DNA of 64,000 bases from Nibribacter koreensis (GCF_039541795.1 NZ_BAABGX010000002.1:1364001-1428000); one strand, 5' to 3'. Counted from the first letter of the stretch, positions 1-9,393 are shown. Notes: a model not told the origin generated them from the sequence alone. Numbers and translations: made by a program.

Positions 1-1
1 G

Positions 2-175
2 GAAGCCATGCGCCAATTGTATTTAGTTTCCCAGCCGGAAGTCATAGAGGGAAAGCACGTCTTGCTGCTGGATGATGTGGTCACGACCGGCGCTACCTTG
101 GAGGCCTGTGCCACTCTCTTGTTGGCAAACGGCGCCAAGGCAGTGAGCATTGCCACCATCGCCTACACTTTATAA
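2..175 (+). CDS. comF: ComF-family phosphoribosyltransferase, 3' fragment
   Basis: The last 57 residues of a ComF/GntX-type phosphoribosyltransferase-like protein; the window edge removes the start. The PRPP-binding signature VLLLDDVVTTGAT is present, followed by the usual C-terminal strand (KAVSIATIAYTL). In competent bacteria ComF acts in the cytoplasm on incoming DNA; in other bacteria its role is unclear. It ends on TAA and faces the gldJ-like gene convergently, with a palindrome and a bidirectional terminator between them. Family confidence is good, function only by family. Confidence 0.75.
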   Translation, partial: EAMRQLYLVSQPEVIEGKHVLLLDDVVTTGATLEACATLLLANGAKAVSIATIAYTL

Positions 176-224
176 CCCGCCCCTACCTATATATAAGGAG
201 TGGCTTGTTCATTCTGTTGGATAT

Positions 225-263
225 CGTTTTTGGCTTGTTTTCCGGAAATGAGGTCTAAAACAA
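225..263. repeat. Intergenic palindrome, copy 1
   Basis: Left arm CGTTTTTGGCTTGTTTTC, centre CCGG. The right arm is degraded (GAAATGAGGTCTAAAACAA). It sits in the convergent gap between comF and the gldJ-like gene, and is one of the least perfect copies of the 27-member family. Confidence 0.7.
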
Positions 264-301
264 TAAAGCGTGTCTCTAATCCTACCAAAATTATAAGGCA
301 C

Positions 302-333
302 AAAAAAAAGGGCCGGTATAAACCGGCCCTTTC
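302..333. terminator. Bidirectional intrinsic terminator
   Basis: An eight-A run, then a GGGCCGGT / ACCGGCCC stem with an ATAA loop, then TTTCT. It can serve comF on the plus strand and the gldJ-like gene on the minus strand, whose stop lies 26 bases away. Confidence 0.75.
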
Positions 334-358
334 TATATGATATGAAACTCTAAGGAGA

Positions 359-1546
359 TTACTTGTTTGATCCTGTGTTGATCATAGCGCAACGGAAACC
401 GATGGTAGAGGTAGCAGAGTCCTGAGCCATGAAGCGACGCGTTCCTGGAGACAACCAGTAAGCTACGTCTTTCCATGAACCGCCTTTGTACACTCTTACG
501 TTGTTACCGATCAAAGATTTGAAACCGGCTACATCGTAGTTAGAAGAGTCATCTAAGACACCGTTTCTACGTACTGGGTTCAAGTCTTCCACGTCTTGGA
601 AAGAAAGCGGACGGTAAACGTCTTGTACCCACTCGTTCACGTTACCAGCCATGTTGTACAAACCGAAGTCGTTTGGCGGATAGGCGTAGATGTATTCTGT
701 GATCATGGCACCATCGTTCAAAGAACCGGCAATACCAGCGTAGTCACCACGTCCGCGTTTGAAGTTGGCCAAGAACTGACCCATGCCTTTACCATATGGG
801 TTACGCACTTGGTGGCCATCCCATGGGTAGATACGCTTGTTCAACTGGTTTTCTTCTTCGTCTAGTTGTACACCAATCAACGCTTGAGCGGCATATTCCC
901 ACTCAGCCTCTGTTGGGAGACGGTAGTTCGGTAACACGGCACCAGACTCAATTGGAGGCGTAGCGCCTTCTGCTAGGTCACCGTCATAATCTTTAGCCAG
1001 GTTCTTGTTCACCATGGCGGTACGCCATAGACAGAAATCCTGCGCCTGCTCCCAGCTCACGCCTACCACCGGGTAGAAACGGAAACCTGGGTAACGTAGG
1101 TAATAGTTTACATATGGGTCGTTGAAAGACAACTCACGCTCCCAAACGGTAGTGTCTGGAAGGGCTTTGGTATAGATTTCCTCAGAAGAGTCTTTTCTAA
1201 CGTAGTGTAGGTACTCTAACCAGTGAATGTTAGCAACCTCTGCCTCGTCCATGTAGAAAGAAGCGATGGTAATGGTGCGCTCAATGTTGTCACGGGTCAT
1301 GGCAATGTCTTCCTCAGAAGAGCCAAGGGTGGTTCTACCACCTTCAATAAACACCAAACCCGGTCCTTCTGGAGTGTCACTATAATCAGCTACAGCAAAA
1401 TCGCCTTCTTCTTGATCAAATTCTACCCCCGTGGCAGTACTCACATCGCCGGGGTTACGGCTAGTGGGATGGTTTCCTTTTTTGCAGGAAGAAATAGCAA
1501 GCACGCCTGCTACCATCGTGTACAAAAGTTGCTTAGACAGTCTCAT
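359..1546 (-). CDS. gldJ: GldJ-like gliding/type IX secretion lipoprotein (FGE-sulfatase fold)
   Basis: A 395-residue lipoprotein. The signal peptide ends in the lipobox LAISSC. From about residue 60 to the end it has the formylglycine-generating-enzyme-like fold (LVFIEGG, VVGVSWEQAQDFCLW, YRLPTEAEWEYAA, NMAGNVNEWVQD, VYKGGSWKD, GFRCAM). GldJ and GldK share this fold, act at the outer-membrane periplasmic face of the type IX secretion/gliding machine and are not thought to be enzymes. The N-terminal region with STATGVEF and the single domain point to GldJ rather than GldK. A PorP/SprF-like gene lies 153 bases upstream on the same strand, which supports the assignment. Other T9SS core genes are not in the window. 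Confidence 0.75.
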   Translation of the reverse strand: MRLSKQLLYTMVAGVLAISSCKKGNHPTSRNPGDVSTATGVEFDQEEGDFAVADYSDTPEGPGLVFIEGGRTTLGSSEEDIAMTRDNIERTITIASFYMDEAEVANIHWLEYLHYVRKDSSEEIYTKALPDTTVWERELSFNDPYVNYYLRYPGFRFYPVVGVSWEQAQDFCLWRTAMVNKNLAKDYDGDLAEGATPPIESGAVLPNYRLPTEAEWEYAAQALIGVQLDEEENQLNKRIYPWDGHQVRNPYGKGMGQFLANFKRGRGDYAGIAGSLNDGAMITEYIYAYPPNDFGLYNMAGNVNEWVQDVYRPLSFQDVEDLNPVRRNGVLDDSSNYDVAGFKSLIGNNVRVYKGGSWKDVAYWLSPGTRRFMAQDSATSTIGFRCAMINTGSNK

Positions 1547-1631
1547 AAATTTTGGTTGATGCCAAGTAATAATTGGTAATAAGTGTATTCTCTAAAAACG
1601 ATTTGCCTTTAACGTGTAAAAATAGACAAAA

Positions 1632-2699
1632 TCAAAATTCTGGACAAGCAATGCGATTATAATTTTTATCAGAACCCAATCTTTTAAAAATCTTCTCATA
1701 GTCTGCCATGGCAAACCCCACACTAATCTCATGGGTAGGCCCCAAAGCATTACGCTGGCCAGACAGCATGGTTCTATACCCGTAGCCTACCTTAAAACCT
1801 TTATAAGCCAGTCCTAAAAGACCGCTAACTGCGCTAGAAACAGGTAGTTGCGACCCACCTGGCAGGTAGCTGTAGCCAATACCTAACGTGATAGGTGTTA
1901 TAATAGTATAAAGGTTCCCGTCCAGTCTTTTAAAACTACGCTGCTGCAAATAAGAGAGGGTAGGCGTAAAGCTTAGCTCTTTTAAAGAATTTCTGGCATA
2001 GTAGTTTTTTACATAGAATCTATAGCCCGTCTGCACCTGAAATACCGGAGGCAGCGTGGCTTCAGCTCCCCTGCCCGTGGTTGGATTATTTAAATGTTGC
2101 GCCGATGCTCCCAACCAGAACTGGTCTGTGAAAAGTAAAAATCCGGTGGCTACCGTGGCATACATGGAACGCTCCCTATCTAGGGTTTCTGCGGTGGGTT
2201 GCTGCACAGAACCGTCACTTCCAAGCTGGTCTTCAAACACCAATCCAGAGAAACTGGGCTTCTGCGAGGCAAACGCCGCCTGCAATCCCGCACTAAAATC
2301 CAGGTTTTCTCTTAACTTAGTATGGTACGCATACACAGCCCCTGCCTGAAGGCGGGCAAAACCACCAGCTGGTTCCCGGTCTGACAATACGGTGAGGCCT
2401 ACCGCAGTCTTGCTTTCCTTGAATCTATACTCGCCGCTCAGCCATTGTGTGGAAAAACCGTTTTGGGCGCCCGTCCACTGGGACCGGTGCCCGGCGGTGA
2501 GGCTGTAATCAGACAATAAACCGGTAAAAGCGGGGTTAAGAAAGACACGGTGCGCAAACTGCTGGACCGGTGGCGCCTCCTGGGCCTGCACGTTAAGGAT
2601 AAGAAGAGCAGGCGCAAAAAAAGACAGAAACCCACCCAGCCGTACCACCTTTAAGAGACGGCACGTAAATTGCGATGGTTTTCTTACGCCTATTTTCAT
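1632..2699 (-). CDS. PorP/SprF-family type IX secretion outer-membrane protein
   Basis: About 355 residues, predicted outer-membrane beta-barrel. PorP/SprF hallmarks are visible: QFAHRVFLNPAFTGL near the mature N terminus, GHRSQWTGAQNGFSTQ, a GLTVLSDREP segment, ASAQHLNNP, and repeated amphipathic strands to the end. Family members work with the GldK/L/M/N complex, and some are needed to secrete or anchor particular surface adhesins. An ATG at 2699 gives a normal signal peptide (MKIGVRKPSQF...LNVQAQ). A GTG at 2732 would add 11 residues and is less likely. Transcription is divergent from the AsmA gene and probably runs on into the gldJ-like gene. Confidence 0.8.
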   Translation of the reverse strand: MKIGVRKPSQFTCRLLKVVRLGGFLSFFAPALLILNVQAQEAPPVQQFAHRVFLNPAFTGLLSDYSLTAGHRSQWTGAQNGFSTQWLSGEYRFKESKTAVGLTVLSDREPAGGFARLQAGAVYAYHTKLRENLDFSAGLQAAFASQKPSFSGLVFEDQLGSDGSVQQPTAETLDRERSMYATVATGFLLFTDQFWLGASAQHLNNPTTGRGAEATLPPVFQVQTGYRFYVKNYYARNSLKELSFTPTLSYLQQRSFKRLDGNLYTIITPITLGIGYSYLPGGSQLPVSSAVSGLLGLAYKGFKVGYGYRTMLSGQRNALGPTHEISVGFAMADYEKIFKRLGSDKNYNRIACPEF

Positions 2700-2744
2700 T
2701 CTAAAATAAGTAAACTTACATTCTGAACTCACCTTCCTGACAAG

Positions 2745-5700
2745 ATGAAAAAAGTATTCATAGGGCTGGCCATCTTTTTTGTAGTACTGCTGGCCGCCGC
2801 CGCGCTAGTGCCGGTTCTGTTCAAAGATAAAATCAAAGACCGGCTAGATAAAGAAATAGCCAAGAATATTAACGCCCGGGTGCTATACGAAACAGACAAC
2901 GTATCGCTGTCCCTGTTTCGCACATTCCCAGATTTGGCCTTGAGCGTGAAGGAACTGCGCATTGTGGGCAAAGACTCCTTCCAGCGCGACACCCTCGCCT
3001 ACCTGCCTGACTTTGCCCTGGGCCTGGACCTGATGAGTGTGATTACGGGCAATGAGATGGTCATCAAATCAGTGAAGATGGATCAGCCGCAGTTAAAGCT
3101 GTTGGTCTTAAAATCGGGTAAGGCCAATTGGGACATTTTTATTCCAGACTCTTCGCAGGCTACACAAGCAGATACCTCAGACTTTAAGATGGGCATTGAC
3201 AACTGGGAGATGACCAACGGGCAGATTATCTACCAGGATTTGAGCATCCCGTTTGGGGTGGCGGCTTACAATGTACAGCACACTGGTAGCGGTGACCTGG
3301 ACAAGGACATCTTTGACATGAAGACTCAGACCCAGGCCGAGCGCTTCACCATGACCTATGACGGCATCAACTACATAGAAAACAAGAAGCTGGACGCCGA
3401 CGTGACCATGGCCATGGACCTGGCCAACATGAAATATACCTTCAAAGACAACAACTTCCGAATCAATGATTTTGCGTTGGGAATGGCCGGTTCTGTGGCT
3501 ATGCCCACCGAGGACATCCTGCTGGATTTGACCTTCAAAGCCTTGGAGACCGATTTCAAAAACCTCTTCTCTCTGGTACCGGGCGTGTTCACGGATAAAT
3601 TCAAGGACATTGACACAGACGGTAAGCTGGCGTTCAACGGCTACGTGAAAGGAACCTTCAACGAGACCACCATGCCGGGCTTTGGGGTGGACCTGAAAGT
3701 GAACAATGGACGGTTTAAATACCCAGACCTGCCGCAGGAGGCCCGAAACATCAACGTGGACATGAGCGTGAAGAACGCAGACGGCATAGTAGACCATACC
3801 CAAATCAACATCAAGAAACTGCATCTGGACCTAGGCAAGAACCCGGTAGACGGGCAAGTAATGATTGACGGCCTGGAGCCGATGAAGATTAACGGAAACC
3901 TGAAAGCCAAGCTGGACCTGGCGGAGCTGACCAAGGTTTTCCCGCTGGAAGGCACCACCCTGCGTGGTTTGCTGGACGTGGACGCAACGGCCAACGGCGT
4001 GTACTTTGAGAACCACATGCCCATGGTGGTGGCCAAACTGAACCTGGTGAACGGTTATGTGAAGTCTTCCTCTTTCCCGGCGCCGCTGGAGAATGTGACC
4101 ATGGTCTCTACCGTGACCAACAAAACCGGCCAGGCCGCCGATACGGACATTCAAGTGTCCCAATTCAAGATGCTTTTGGACAAAGAGCCCTTGCAAGGCC
4201 GTGTGTCCATTAAGAACCTGGCAAAGCCGCAGTTTGACCTGGTCCTCAATGGTATTCTGGATTTGACCAAGCTGACCAAGATTTTCCCGATTGAAGGCAC
4301 CACGGTTAGCGGTCGCTTGAACGGGAACATGGCCGCCAAAGGAAAAATGACCGATGTAGAGGCTGGCCAATACGGAAACGTGATTGCCAGCGGGGCCATG
4401 CAAATCAGTCAATTGAACTACAAGAGCACAGATTTGCCGCAGGGCATGCGCATTAATACCGCCAAAGCCACCTTTAACAATGAGCAAGTGCGTCTTGAGA
4501 ACCTGAACGGGTTCCTGGGCAAGAGCGATGTGCAGATGGACGGGACCGTGACTAATTACATGGGCTATCTATTCTCAGAGAATCAGCCCTTGCGCGGTAC
4601 TTTCAATCTGCGCGCCGGAACGTTCAATGTGAACGAGTGGACCGTAGATGAGCACACGGGTCAGGCCGCCCCATCTACCACTGCCAAGGCGCAAGGCGTG
4701 GTACAAGTGCCAGATAACCTAGATTTGGTCTTGAACACGCAGGCTGGAACTGTTTTGTATGACAACCTCAAGCTGCAAGACTTTAAAGGACAGGTAGCCA
4801 TCAAGAACCAGGTTGCCAAACTGGAGAACGTGAGCTTCAACACCTTGGGTGGTCAGTTTGTGACCACCGGTTCTTATGACTCCAGAGACCTGATTCACCC
4901 TAAGTTCTCGTTTGGCTTGGACATCAAGAACCTGGATTTCAAGAGTGCTTTTAACGCGTTCAATACCCTGCAACAGATTGCCCCTATCGCTAAGGCGCTG
5001 GACGGTCAGTTCTCTACCAAGTTCAGTTTGAACGGCGAACTGGGCAGTGACATGATGCCTGTGATGAGCACGTTGACCGGTAGAGGCGCCGTAGAGGTAA
5101 TCCAAGCCGTGGTGACCAACATCAAGGCGCTCTCTAAGATAAGCGAGGTGACCCAGCTCAAAGACGTGCAGAACTTTGTGGTGAAGAACAAGGGCTTTGC
5201 CGCAGAGATTCTGGCGGGTAACCTGGTGGTAAAACCGTTTGACCTGACCGTGGGCGACATGAAAATGACCGTGGGCGGTACCAACAACCTGGCCGGCACC
5301 ATGGATTACGTGGTGGCCATGGACGTGCCTTCGGGTAAAGTGGGTGGCGCCTTGTCCTCTAAATTAACAGCCTTGTCTGGCGTGCAGAACATCAAAAGCC
5401 TGGACCGAGTGACCCTGCAACTGGGCGTAGGTGGTACGTATAACAACCCTACCGTAGCCCTGCGCGGCAGTAGCCTCAAGGCCGAAGCCAAGGACCTAGT
5501 CCAGCAGGTAGTGAGCAATAAGTTGGAAGGCGTGAAGGAGAAACTCAACGTGAACGTACCTACTAACAAAGACAGCTTAAAAGTTGAATTTGCCAGAAAG
5601 CAGGAAGAAGCCAAGGTGAAGGCGCAACAAGAACTGGAGAAGAAACGCCTGGAGGCAGAGCAGAAAGTGCGCGAAGAAGCCAAGAGCCAACTGAATAAAC

Positions 5701-5768
5701 TGTTCAAGGTTCCGGCTAAGAAACCAGCCACCACTACCGCGCCGCCAGATACTACCAAACAGCAGTAG
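2745..5768 (+). CDS. AsmA-family bridge-like protein
   Basis: A 1007-residue AsmA/TamB-like protein. One N-terminal membrane helix (residues 4-24) is followed by a long periplasmic region rich in beta strands with repeats such as LDLAELTKVFPLEGTT and LDLTKLTKIFPIEGTT, then an AsmA C-terminal domain near residues 680-880. It ends in a charged coiled-coil tail (about 925-985) rich in K, E, Q and A. Such proteins are thought to form lipid-conducting grooves between inner and outer membrane. The ATG at 2745 is the natural start before the signal anchor. It is monocistronic, followed by a palindrome with a T-run. Confidence 0.8.
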   Translation: MKKVFIGLAIFFVVLLAAAALVPVLFKDKIKDRLDKEIAKNINARVLYETDNVSLSLFRTFPDLALSVKELRIVGKDSFQRDTLAYLPDFALGLDLMSVITGNEMVIKSVKMDQPQLKLLVLKSGKANWDIFIPDSSQATQADTSDFKMGIDNWEMTNGQIIYQDLSIPFGVAAYNVQHTGSGDLDKDIFDMKTQTQAERFTMTYDGINYIENKKLDADVTMAMDLANMKYTFKDNNFRINDFALGMAGSVAMPTEDILLDLTFKALETDFKNLFSLVPGVFTDKFKDIDTDGKLAFNGYVKGTFNETTMPGFGVDLKVNNGRFKYPDLPQEARNINVDMSVKNADGIVDHTQINIKKLHLDLGKNPVDGQVMIDGLEPMKINGNLKAKLDLAELTKVFPLEGTTLRGLLDVDATANGVYFENHMPMVVAKLNLVNGYVKSSSFPAPLENVTMVSTVTNKTGQAADTDIQVSQFKMLLDKEPLQGRVSIKNLAKPQFDLVLNGILDLTKLTKIFPIEGTTVSGRLNGNMAAKGKMTDVEAGQYGNVIASGAMQISQLNYKSTDLPQGMRINTAKATFNNEQVRLENLNGFLGKSDVQMDGTVTNYMGYLFSENQPLRGTFNLRAGTFNVNEWTVDEHTGQAAPSTTAKAQGVVQVPDNLDLVLNTQAGTVLYDNLKLQDFKGQVAIKNQVAKLENVSFNTLGGQFVTTGSYDSRDLIHPKFSFGLDIKNLDFKSAFNAFNTLQQIAPIAKALDGQFSTKFSLNGELGSDMMPVMSTLTGRGAVEVIQAVVTNIKALSKISEVTQLKDVQNFVVKNKGFAAEILAGNLVVKPFDLTVGDMKMTVGGTNNLAGTMDYVVAMDVPSGKVGGALSSKLTALSGVQNIKSLDRVTLQLGVGGTYNNPTVALRGSSLKAEAKDLVQQVVSNKLEGVKEKLNVNVPTNKDSLKVEFARKQEEAKVKAQQELEKKRLEAEQKVREEAKSQLNKLFKVPAKKPATTTAPPDTTKQQ

Positions 5769-5792
5769 ATACTAAAGGAGTAAAACCCAACG

Positions 5793-5836
5793 TTCCGTTT
5801 TTGGCTTGTTTTCTAGGAAAGAGGCCAAAAACGGAA
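5793..5836. repeat. Intergenic palindrome, copy 2
   Basis: Arms TTCCGTTTTTGGCTTGTTTT and GAGGCCAAAAACGGAA, centre CTAG. The flanking TTC/GAA also pair. Seven Ts follow at once, so this copy could also stop transcription from the AsmA gene. Confidence 0.9.
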
Positions 5837-5945
5837 TTTTTTTGTCTAACCCCCTAATTTTGCAAACTCTGGGACGGTTTTTCGTATACGTCCCGTGCTG
5901 TCACTAGCCAGCATAATTTTTTCCCCCACCCATAATTTTAGTACC

Positions 5946-6740
5946 ATGAAAAAATCTATTGTAGCCGCCCTCTTCGTGTTTGGAGCCCTTGGCTTTTCTG
6001 CCTGCTCAGACGATGACAAAGAAACCACTGGCACCTCGCGCATGGAAGTGCGTTTAACAGACGCCCCCGGTGATTATGACGAAGTAAACGTAGACATTCG
6101 CTCGGTGCAGATCCATAGAGATGCCACTGGTGATGAGTCTGGTTGGATCACGCTGGACAACATCAAGCCGGGCGTGTACAACCTGTTGGACTTCGCCAAT
6201 GGCCGTGATACCTTATTGGCCAGCGCTACCTTGCCCGCCGGCGCCATCACCCAGATCCGGTTGGTATTGGGCAACAACAACACCTTAAAACTGAAAGGTC
6301 AGAACAACCTGGTGCCGTTGACCACGCCTAGCGGACAGACCTCTGGCTTGAAACTACAACTGAACACTACTCTAGAGGAGGATGTGACCTACGTAGTCCT
6401 GTTGGACTTTGACGCTGCCAAATCTGTAGTGCCGCGTGGCAACAGCGGTGCCTATAACCTGAAGCCAGTGATTAGAACCATTACTACGGCCGTGGCTGGT
6501 GGTATTAGAGGAACCGTAACGCCAGCCGCTGCCAAGCCTGGTATTCTGGTGATCTCTGCCGCCAATGACACCGTGGGTGGTTTTGCCGATGATGCCGGAC
6601 GCTTCTTGATTAAAGGCTTGAGAGCCGGTACGTACAAAGTGCAGTTTACTACTGTAGAGCCGTACAAGAACAAAGAAGTGACCAACGTAGTGGTGACCAA
6701 TGACCAAATCACCACCATGCCAACAACAGACCTGAACTAA
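5946..6740 (+). CDS. DUF4382 lipoprotein with carboxypeptidase-regulatory-like C terminus
   Basis: A 264-residue lipoprotein with lipobox LGFSAC at about residue 18. Residues 30-175 match the DUF4382 pattern (MEVRLTDAPGDYDEVNVDI, TLPAGAITQIRLVLG, LDFDAAKSVV, YNLKPVIR). Residues 180-264 form a small beta-sandwich of carboxypeptidase-regulatory type (GGIRGTVTPAAAKPG, GRFLIKGLRAGTYKVQF). Cell-surface or periplasmic; no enzymatic function known. The start at 5946 (MKKSIVAALF) is chosen over the in-frame codon at 5895 because it begins the lipoprotein signal. Confidence 0.8.
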   Translation: MKKSIVAALFVFGALGFSACSDDDKETTGTSRMEVRLTDAPGDYDEVNVDIRSVQIHRDATGDESGWITLDNIKPGVYNLLDFANGRDTLLASATLPAGAITQIRLVLGNNNTLKLKGQNNLVPLTTPSGQTSGLKLQLNTTLEEDVTYVVLLDFDAAKSVVPRGNSGAYNLKPVIRTITTAVAGGIRGTVTPAAAKPGILVISAANDTVGGFADDAGRFLIKGLRAGTYKVQFTTVEPYKNKEVTNVVVTNDQITTMPTTDLN

Positions 6741-6762
6741 TCTGATTCAGGGTCTAACGCAT

Positions 6763-6797
6763 AAAAAAGGGAGCCTTTCTACAGGGCTCCCTTTTTC
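6763..6797. terminator. Bidirectional intrinsic terminator
   Basis: Six As, GGGAGCC stem, short loop TTTCTACAG, GGCTCCC stem, then five Ts. It ends the DUF4382 gene and could also serve the DinB gene on the other strand. Confidence 0.8.
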
Positions 6798-6810
6798 TTT
6801 ATTGGATACT

Positions 6811-6850
6811 TCGTTTTTAGGCTATTTTCTGGAAAATAGGCCAAAAACGA
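6811..6850. repeat. Intergenic palindrome, copy 3
   Basis: Arms TCGTTTTTAGGCTATTTTC and GAAAATAGGCCAAAAACGA around TG. The right arm keeps GGCC where the left has GGCT. It lies in the convergent gap just before the DinB stop codon. Confidence 0.9.
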
Positions 6851-6854
6851 CGTC

Positions 6855-7340
6855 TTATAACTCTAAATCCTGTCCGTACTGAATGCGCACGTAGGTCACG
6901 TAGTCTGAGTTGATGGGCTCATGGCCGGCCAGTCTCAATTCACGGGCCACTTGTCCGCGGTGGTAGGTGGCATGGTTGATGGCGTGGGTCAGGATGTCCT
7001 GTACTTTGGTAGAATAGGCCTTGCCCTGGGTGTTGGTGTACTCAATTTCGCGGTTCAGTTCTGCGGCGTCAGCGTTGGCGTAAATCTCCACTAACTTCTT
7101 AGAGGTGTCTTCTGCCAGGCGGTGGAGTTCTTCTAAAGAGTGTACTTGTAAAACGGTAACGGGGCTTTTGGTGCCGGTAATGCGGGCAATCCAGATGGCT
7201 TGGGCGTTCAACACGTGGCTGAACATCAAAACGGCGTAGTCTGGCAGTTCGCCTTCTATTCTGTCAAAACTTTTGAGCACGCGGGTGTTGGCCCATACGT
7301 TGTACTGTGTTAAGTTTTGGAGGACGTCATTGGTAGTCAT
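6855..7340 (-). CDS. DinB-family protein
   Basis: A 161-residue four-helix-bundle protein of the DinB/YfiT type. The three metal-ligand histidines expected of the family are at HVLNAQ (first helix pair), and in HAINHATYHRGQ near residue 120. Family members include divalent-metal thiol transferases, but most are uncharacterised. The ATG at 7340 (MTTNDVLQNLTQYN) is preferred; the upstream 17 codons have no family resemblance. Cytosolic; a single-gene unit by spacing. Confidence 0.8.
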   Translation of the reverse strand: MTTNDVLQNLTQYNVWANTRVLKSFDRIEGELPDYAVLMFSHVLNAQAIWIARITGTKSPVTVLQVHSLEELHRLAEDTSKKLVEIYANADAAELNREIEYTNTQGKAYSTKVQDILTHAINHATYHRGQVARELRLAGHEPINSDYVTYVRIQYGQDLEL

Positions 7341-7431
7341 AAAAGTAAATTTGGTAAACCATTCCAGAGCCGCGCCCCGGAATTTGCGCAAAAGTACTAA
7401 ACGGGGGCCTCAGAAAGAATGTTTACTTTGT

Positions 7432-7815
7432 TTATTCCATAAGCTGTACCAAATACGGCCAGAAGACTAGCAGCCCAATAGCCGCCGCCGTGATAGAGGC
7501 AATGAGCACGGCCCCGGCGGCAATGTCTTTGGCCTTGCCCGCCAAGGGGTGCGGCCCCGGCGACACCAGGTTCACCACCACCTCAATGGCCGTATTGAAC
7601 AACTCAGCCATCCAGACCAGGCCAATGGCCACGCAGACCAGCGCCCATTCCACCGTAGTCAGTTCTAAGTAAAACCCTAACCCCACTGCCAGTCCTGCAG
7701 AAAGCACGTGCCAGCGCAGGTTTACCTCAGACCTAAACGCCGAGGAGATTCCTTTCATGGCGAACCCAAAGCTGTTAATCCGTTGGCGTATGAAAGACGG
7801 TCTGGTTTTTTCCAT
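7432..7815 (-). CDS. Diacylglycerol kinase (DgkA family)
   Basis: 127 residues with three predicted membrane helices. The DgkA signature is clear: WMAELFNTAIEVVVNLVSPGPHPLAGKAKDIAAGAVLIA, with the catalytic Glu in the E-x-FNTAIE segment and Asp in AKD. It phosphorylates diacylglycerol or undecaprenol in the inner membrane; Gram-positive and Bacteroidota members often act on undecaprenol, so the lipid substrate is open. The ATG at 7815 starts a soluble amphipathic N terminus. The next gene upstream on this strand is on the far side of a 190-base gap. Confidence 0.85.
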   Translation of the reverse strand: MEKTRPSFIRQRINSFGFAMKGISSAFRSEVNLRWHVLSAGLAVGLGFYLELTTVEWALVCVAIGLVWMAELFNTAIEVVVNLVSPGPHPLAGKAKDIAAGAVLIASITAAAIGLLVFWPYLVQLME

Positions 7816-7945
7816 ATGGTGCTTAGGTACGTAAGATGCGTGCCTGAGGGTAACAAAGGCCTGATGGATTGGGAGCTTATTAGAATAATAACTACCATCA
7901 CATCACAAGAAGGCAATCTAGCAAAAGCGGCAGGTCATCTTCTTT

Positions 7946-7983
7946 CGTTTTTGGCCTGTTTCCTAGAAAATAGCCCAAAAACG
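7946..7983. repeat. Intergenic palindrome, copy 4
   Basis: Arms CGTTTTTGGCCTGTTTCC and GAAAATAGCCCAAAAACG, centre TA. It is located 23 bases beyond the 3' end of the NagX-like gene (minus strand), in a tandem gap. Confidence 0.9.
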
Positions 7984-8005
7984 GGTGGTTAGGGAAGGCA
8001 GTGAC

Positions 8006-9172
8006 TTATACTTTGATGATAATGTTCTTCTTGTACATGACCCACAGGATGAGCATCCAGAAGGCAATCCAGGTAAGTGCCCACGCCAGCGAAGCATTGA
8101 TGGGTGAGAACAAAGGCGTGTAAAAAGACTCATACAACCAAGTTTTGCTGTCCACCTCGCCTTTAGCGGTATCTACTTTTATCATGCCCATGATGCGTGG
8201 TATCAACCCAGACAGAAAGAAGACCGTGATGGCATTTACCCCATAGACTAAGAACGGTGTGGTAAACCTATGATAGCCTTTCACGTCAATCAGCCAATAG
8301 CAGAGGCCCAGGCCTAGCATGGCCAAGCCGGATGTATACAGCACATAAGAACTAGTCCACAGGCTTTTGTTGATAGGAAAGTGTAAATCCCAAATAAGTC
8401 CCAGGCAGACGCAGATGACGCCCCAGACCATAAGCCAAGCAATTTTCTCTCCTGCTTCAACACTGGGTTTCTTCAGCCATTGTCCTACCAATACCCCAGT
8501 CAGGGCCGTGGCCACTGCGGGCAGGGTGCTTAAGATGCCCTCGGGGTCCCAGACTTTGGATTGCTTCCAGAGGTGACCAGAAAGCAAGGTGTTGTCCAGC
8601 CAGGCTGCCAAGTTGGTAGCAGGTTCCAAGTTGGCCATGCCTATGCCCGGCACCGGCGCGAACATCATTAAGGCCCAATAGCCTACCAGAAGGACAATAG
8701 TCGTCCAGATTTGCGTGCGTCTGCTGGTTTTCAAGAAAAGAATGGCGGCTATGATGAACACTACTCCTATTCTCTGTAGTACGCCTGGTATGCGCACGGT
8801 GTCAACCTCAAACTTGGGGAACAGCGCCAGGAACATTCCCAGAGCAAACAAGGTAAGGCCGCGCCGCACAATCCTTAGCAGCGTGGCCTTATGCGTCTCG
8901 GGTAAATGTTTGTTGCGGTCCAAGGCATACGCAATGGAAACTCCCACAATGAACAGAAAGAACGGAAACACCAGGTCGGTGGGGGTGCAGCCGTGCCAGG
9001 TGGCATGCTTAAGCGGCGAATATATCTTTCCCCAGTTGCCGGGGTTGTTCACCAAGATCATAGATAGCACCGTGAGGCCCCTAAAGACATCTAAGGATCT
9101 TAATCTTACAGGGCCTGTGGGCTTAGAGGATGTTATAGGTGGGGTTTCAAGGGAGCTAGTAGAGGTAGGCAC
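8006..9172 (-). CDS. HGSNAT/NagX-like membrane acyltransferase
   Basis: A 388-residue protein with about ten membrane helices. The conserved N-terminal block RSLDVFRGLTVLSMILVNNPG and HATWHGCTPTDLVFPFFLFIVGVSI are typical of the heparan-alpha-glucosaminide N-acetyltransferase (DUF1624/DUF5009) family. Members transfer acetyl groups to amino-sugars across the cytoplasmic membrane; in bacteria NagX is linked to chitin/GlcNAc use. The start appears to be GTG at 9172; no ATG fits before RSLDVFRG. Substrate is unknown and no sugar genes adjoin it. Confidence 0.75.
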   Translation of the reverse strand: MPTSTSSLETPPITSSKPTGPVRLRSLDVFRGLTVLSMILVNNPGNWGKIYSPLKHATWHGCTPTDLVFPFFLFIVGVSIAYALDRNKHLPETHKATLLRIVRRGLTLFALGMFLALFPKFEVDTVRIPGVLQRIGVVFIIAAILFLKTSRRTQIWTTIVLLVGYWALMMFAPVPGIGMANLEPATNLAAWLDNTLLSGHLWKQSKVWDPEGILSTLPAVATALTGVLVGQWLKKPSVEAGEKIAWLMVWGVICVCLGLIWDLHFPINKSLWTSSYVLYTSGLAMLGLGLCYWLIDVKGYHRFTTPFLVYGVNAITVFFLSGLIPRIMGMIKVDTAKGEVDSKTWLYESFYTPLFSPINASLAWALTWIAFWMLILWVMYKKNIIIKV

Positions 9173-9393
9173 GGGACGAGGGAAAAATATGGGTATGGAT
9201 AAGTATGTTATTGCTGGTCAGGTACTTAAGTGAAATGTCTTAGCTCTTATTAAAAAGCTGTGACACTAGGAATACAAAATACGGTCTAATGTCTCTTTCC
9301 TAAATTACTGGTCTTTTGAGATGCGTGCAGAGTGCTCATAAAGAGTAATTGCTCAAGTAAGTAATTAATAAAATTTTAAAAGTCGGTCAAATG

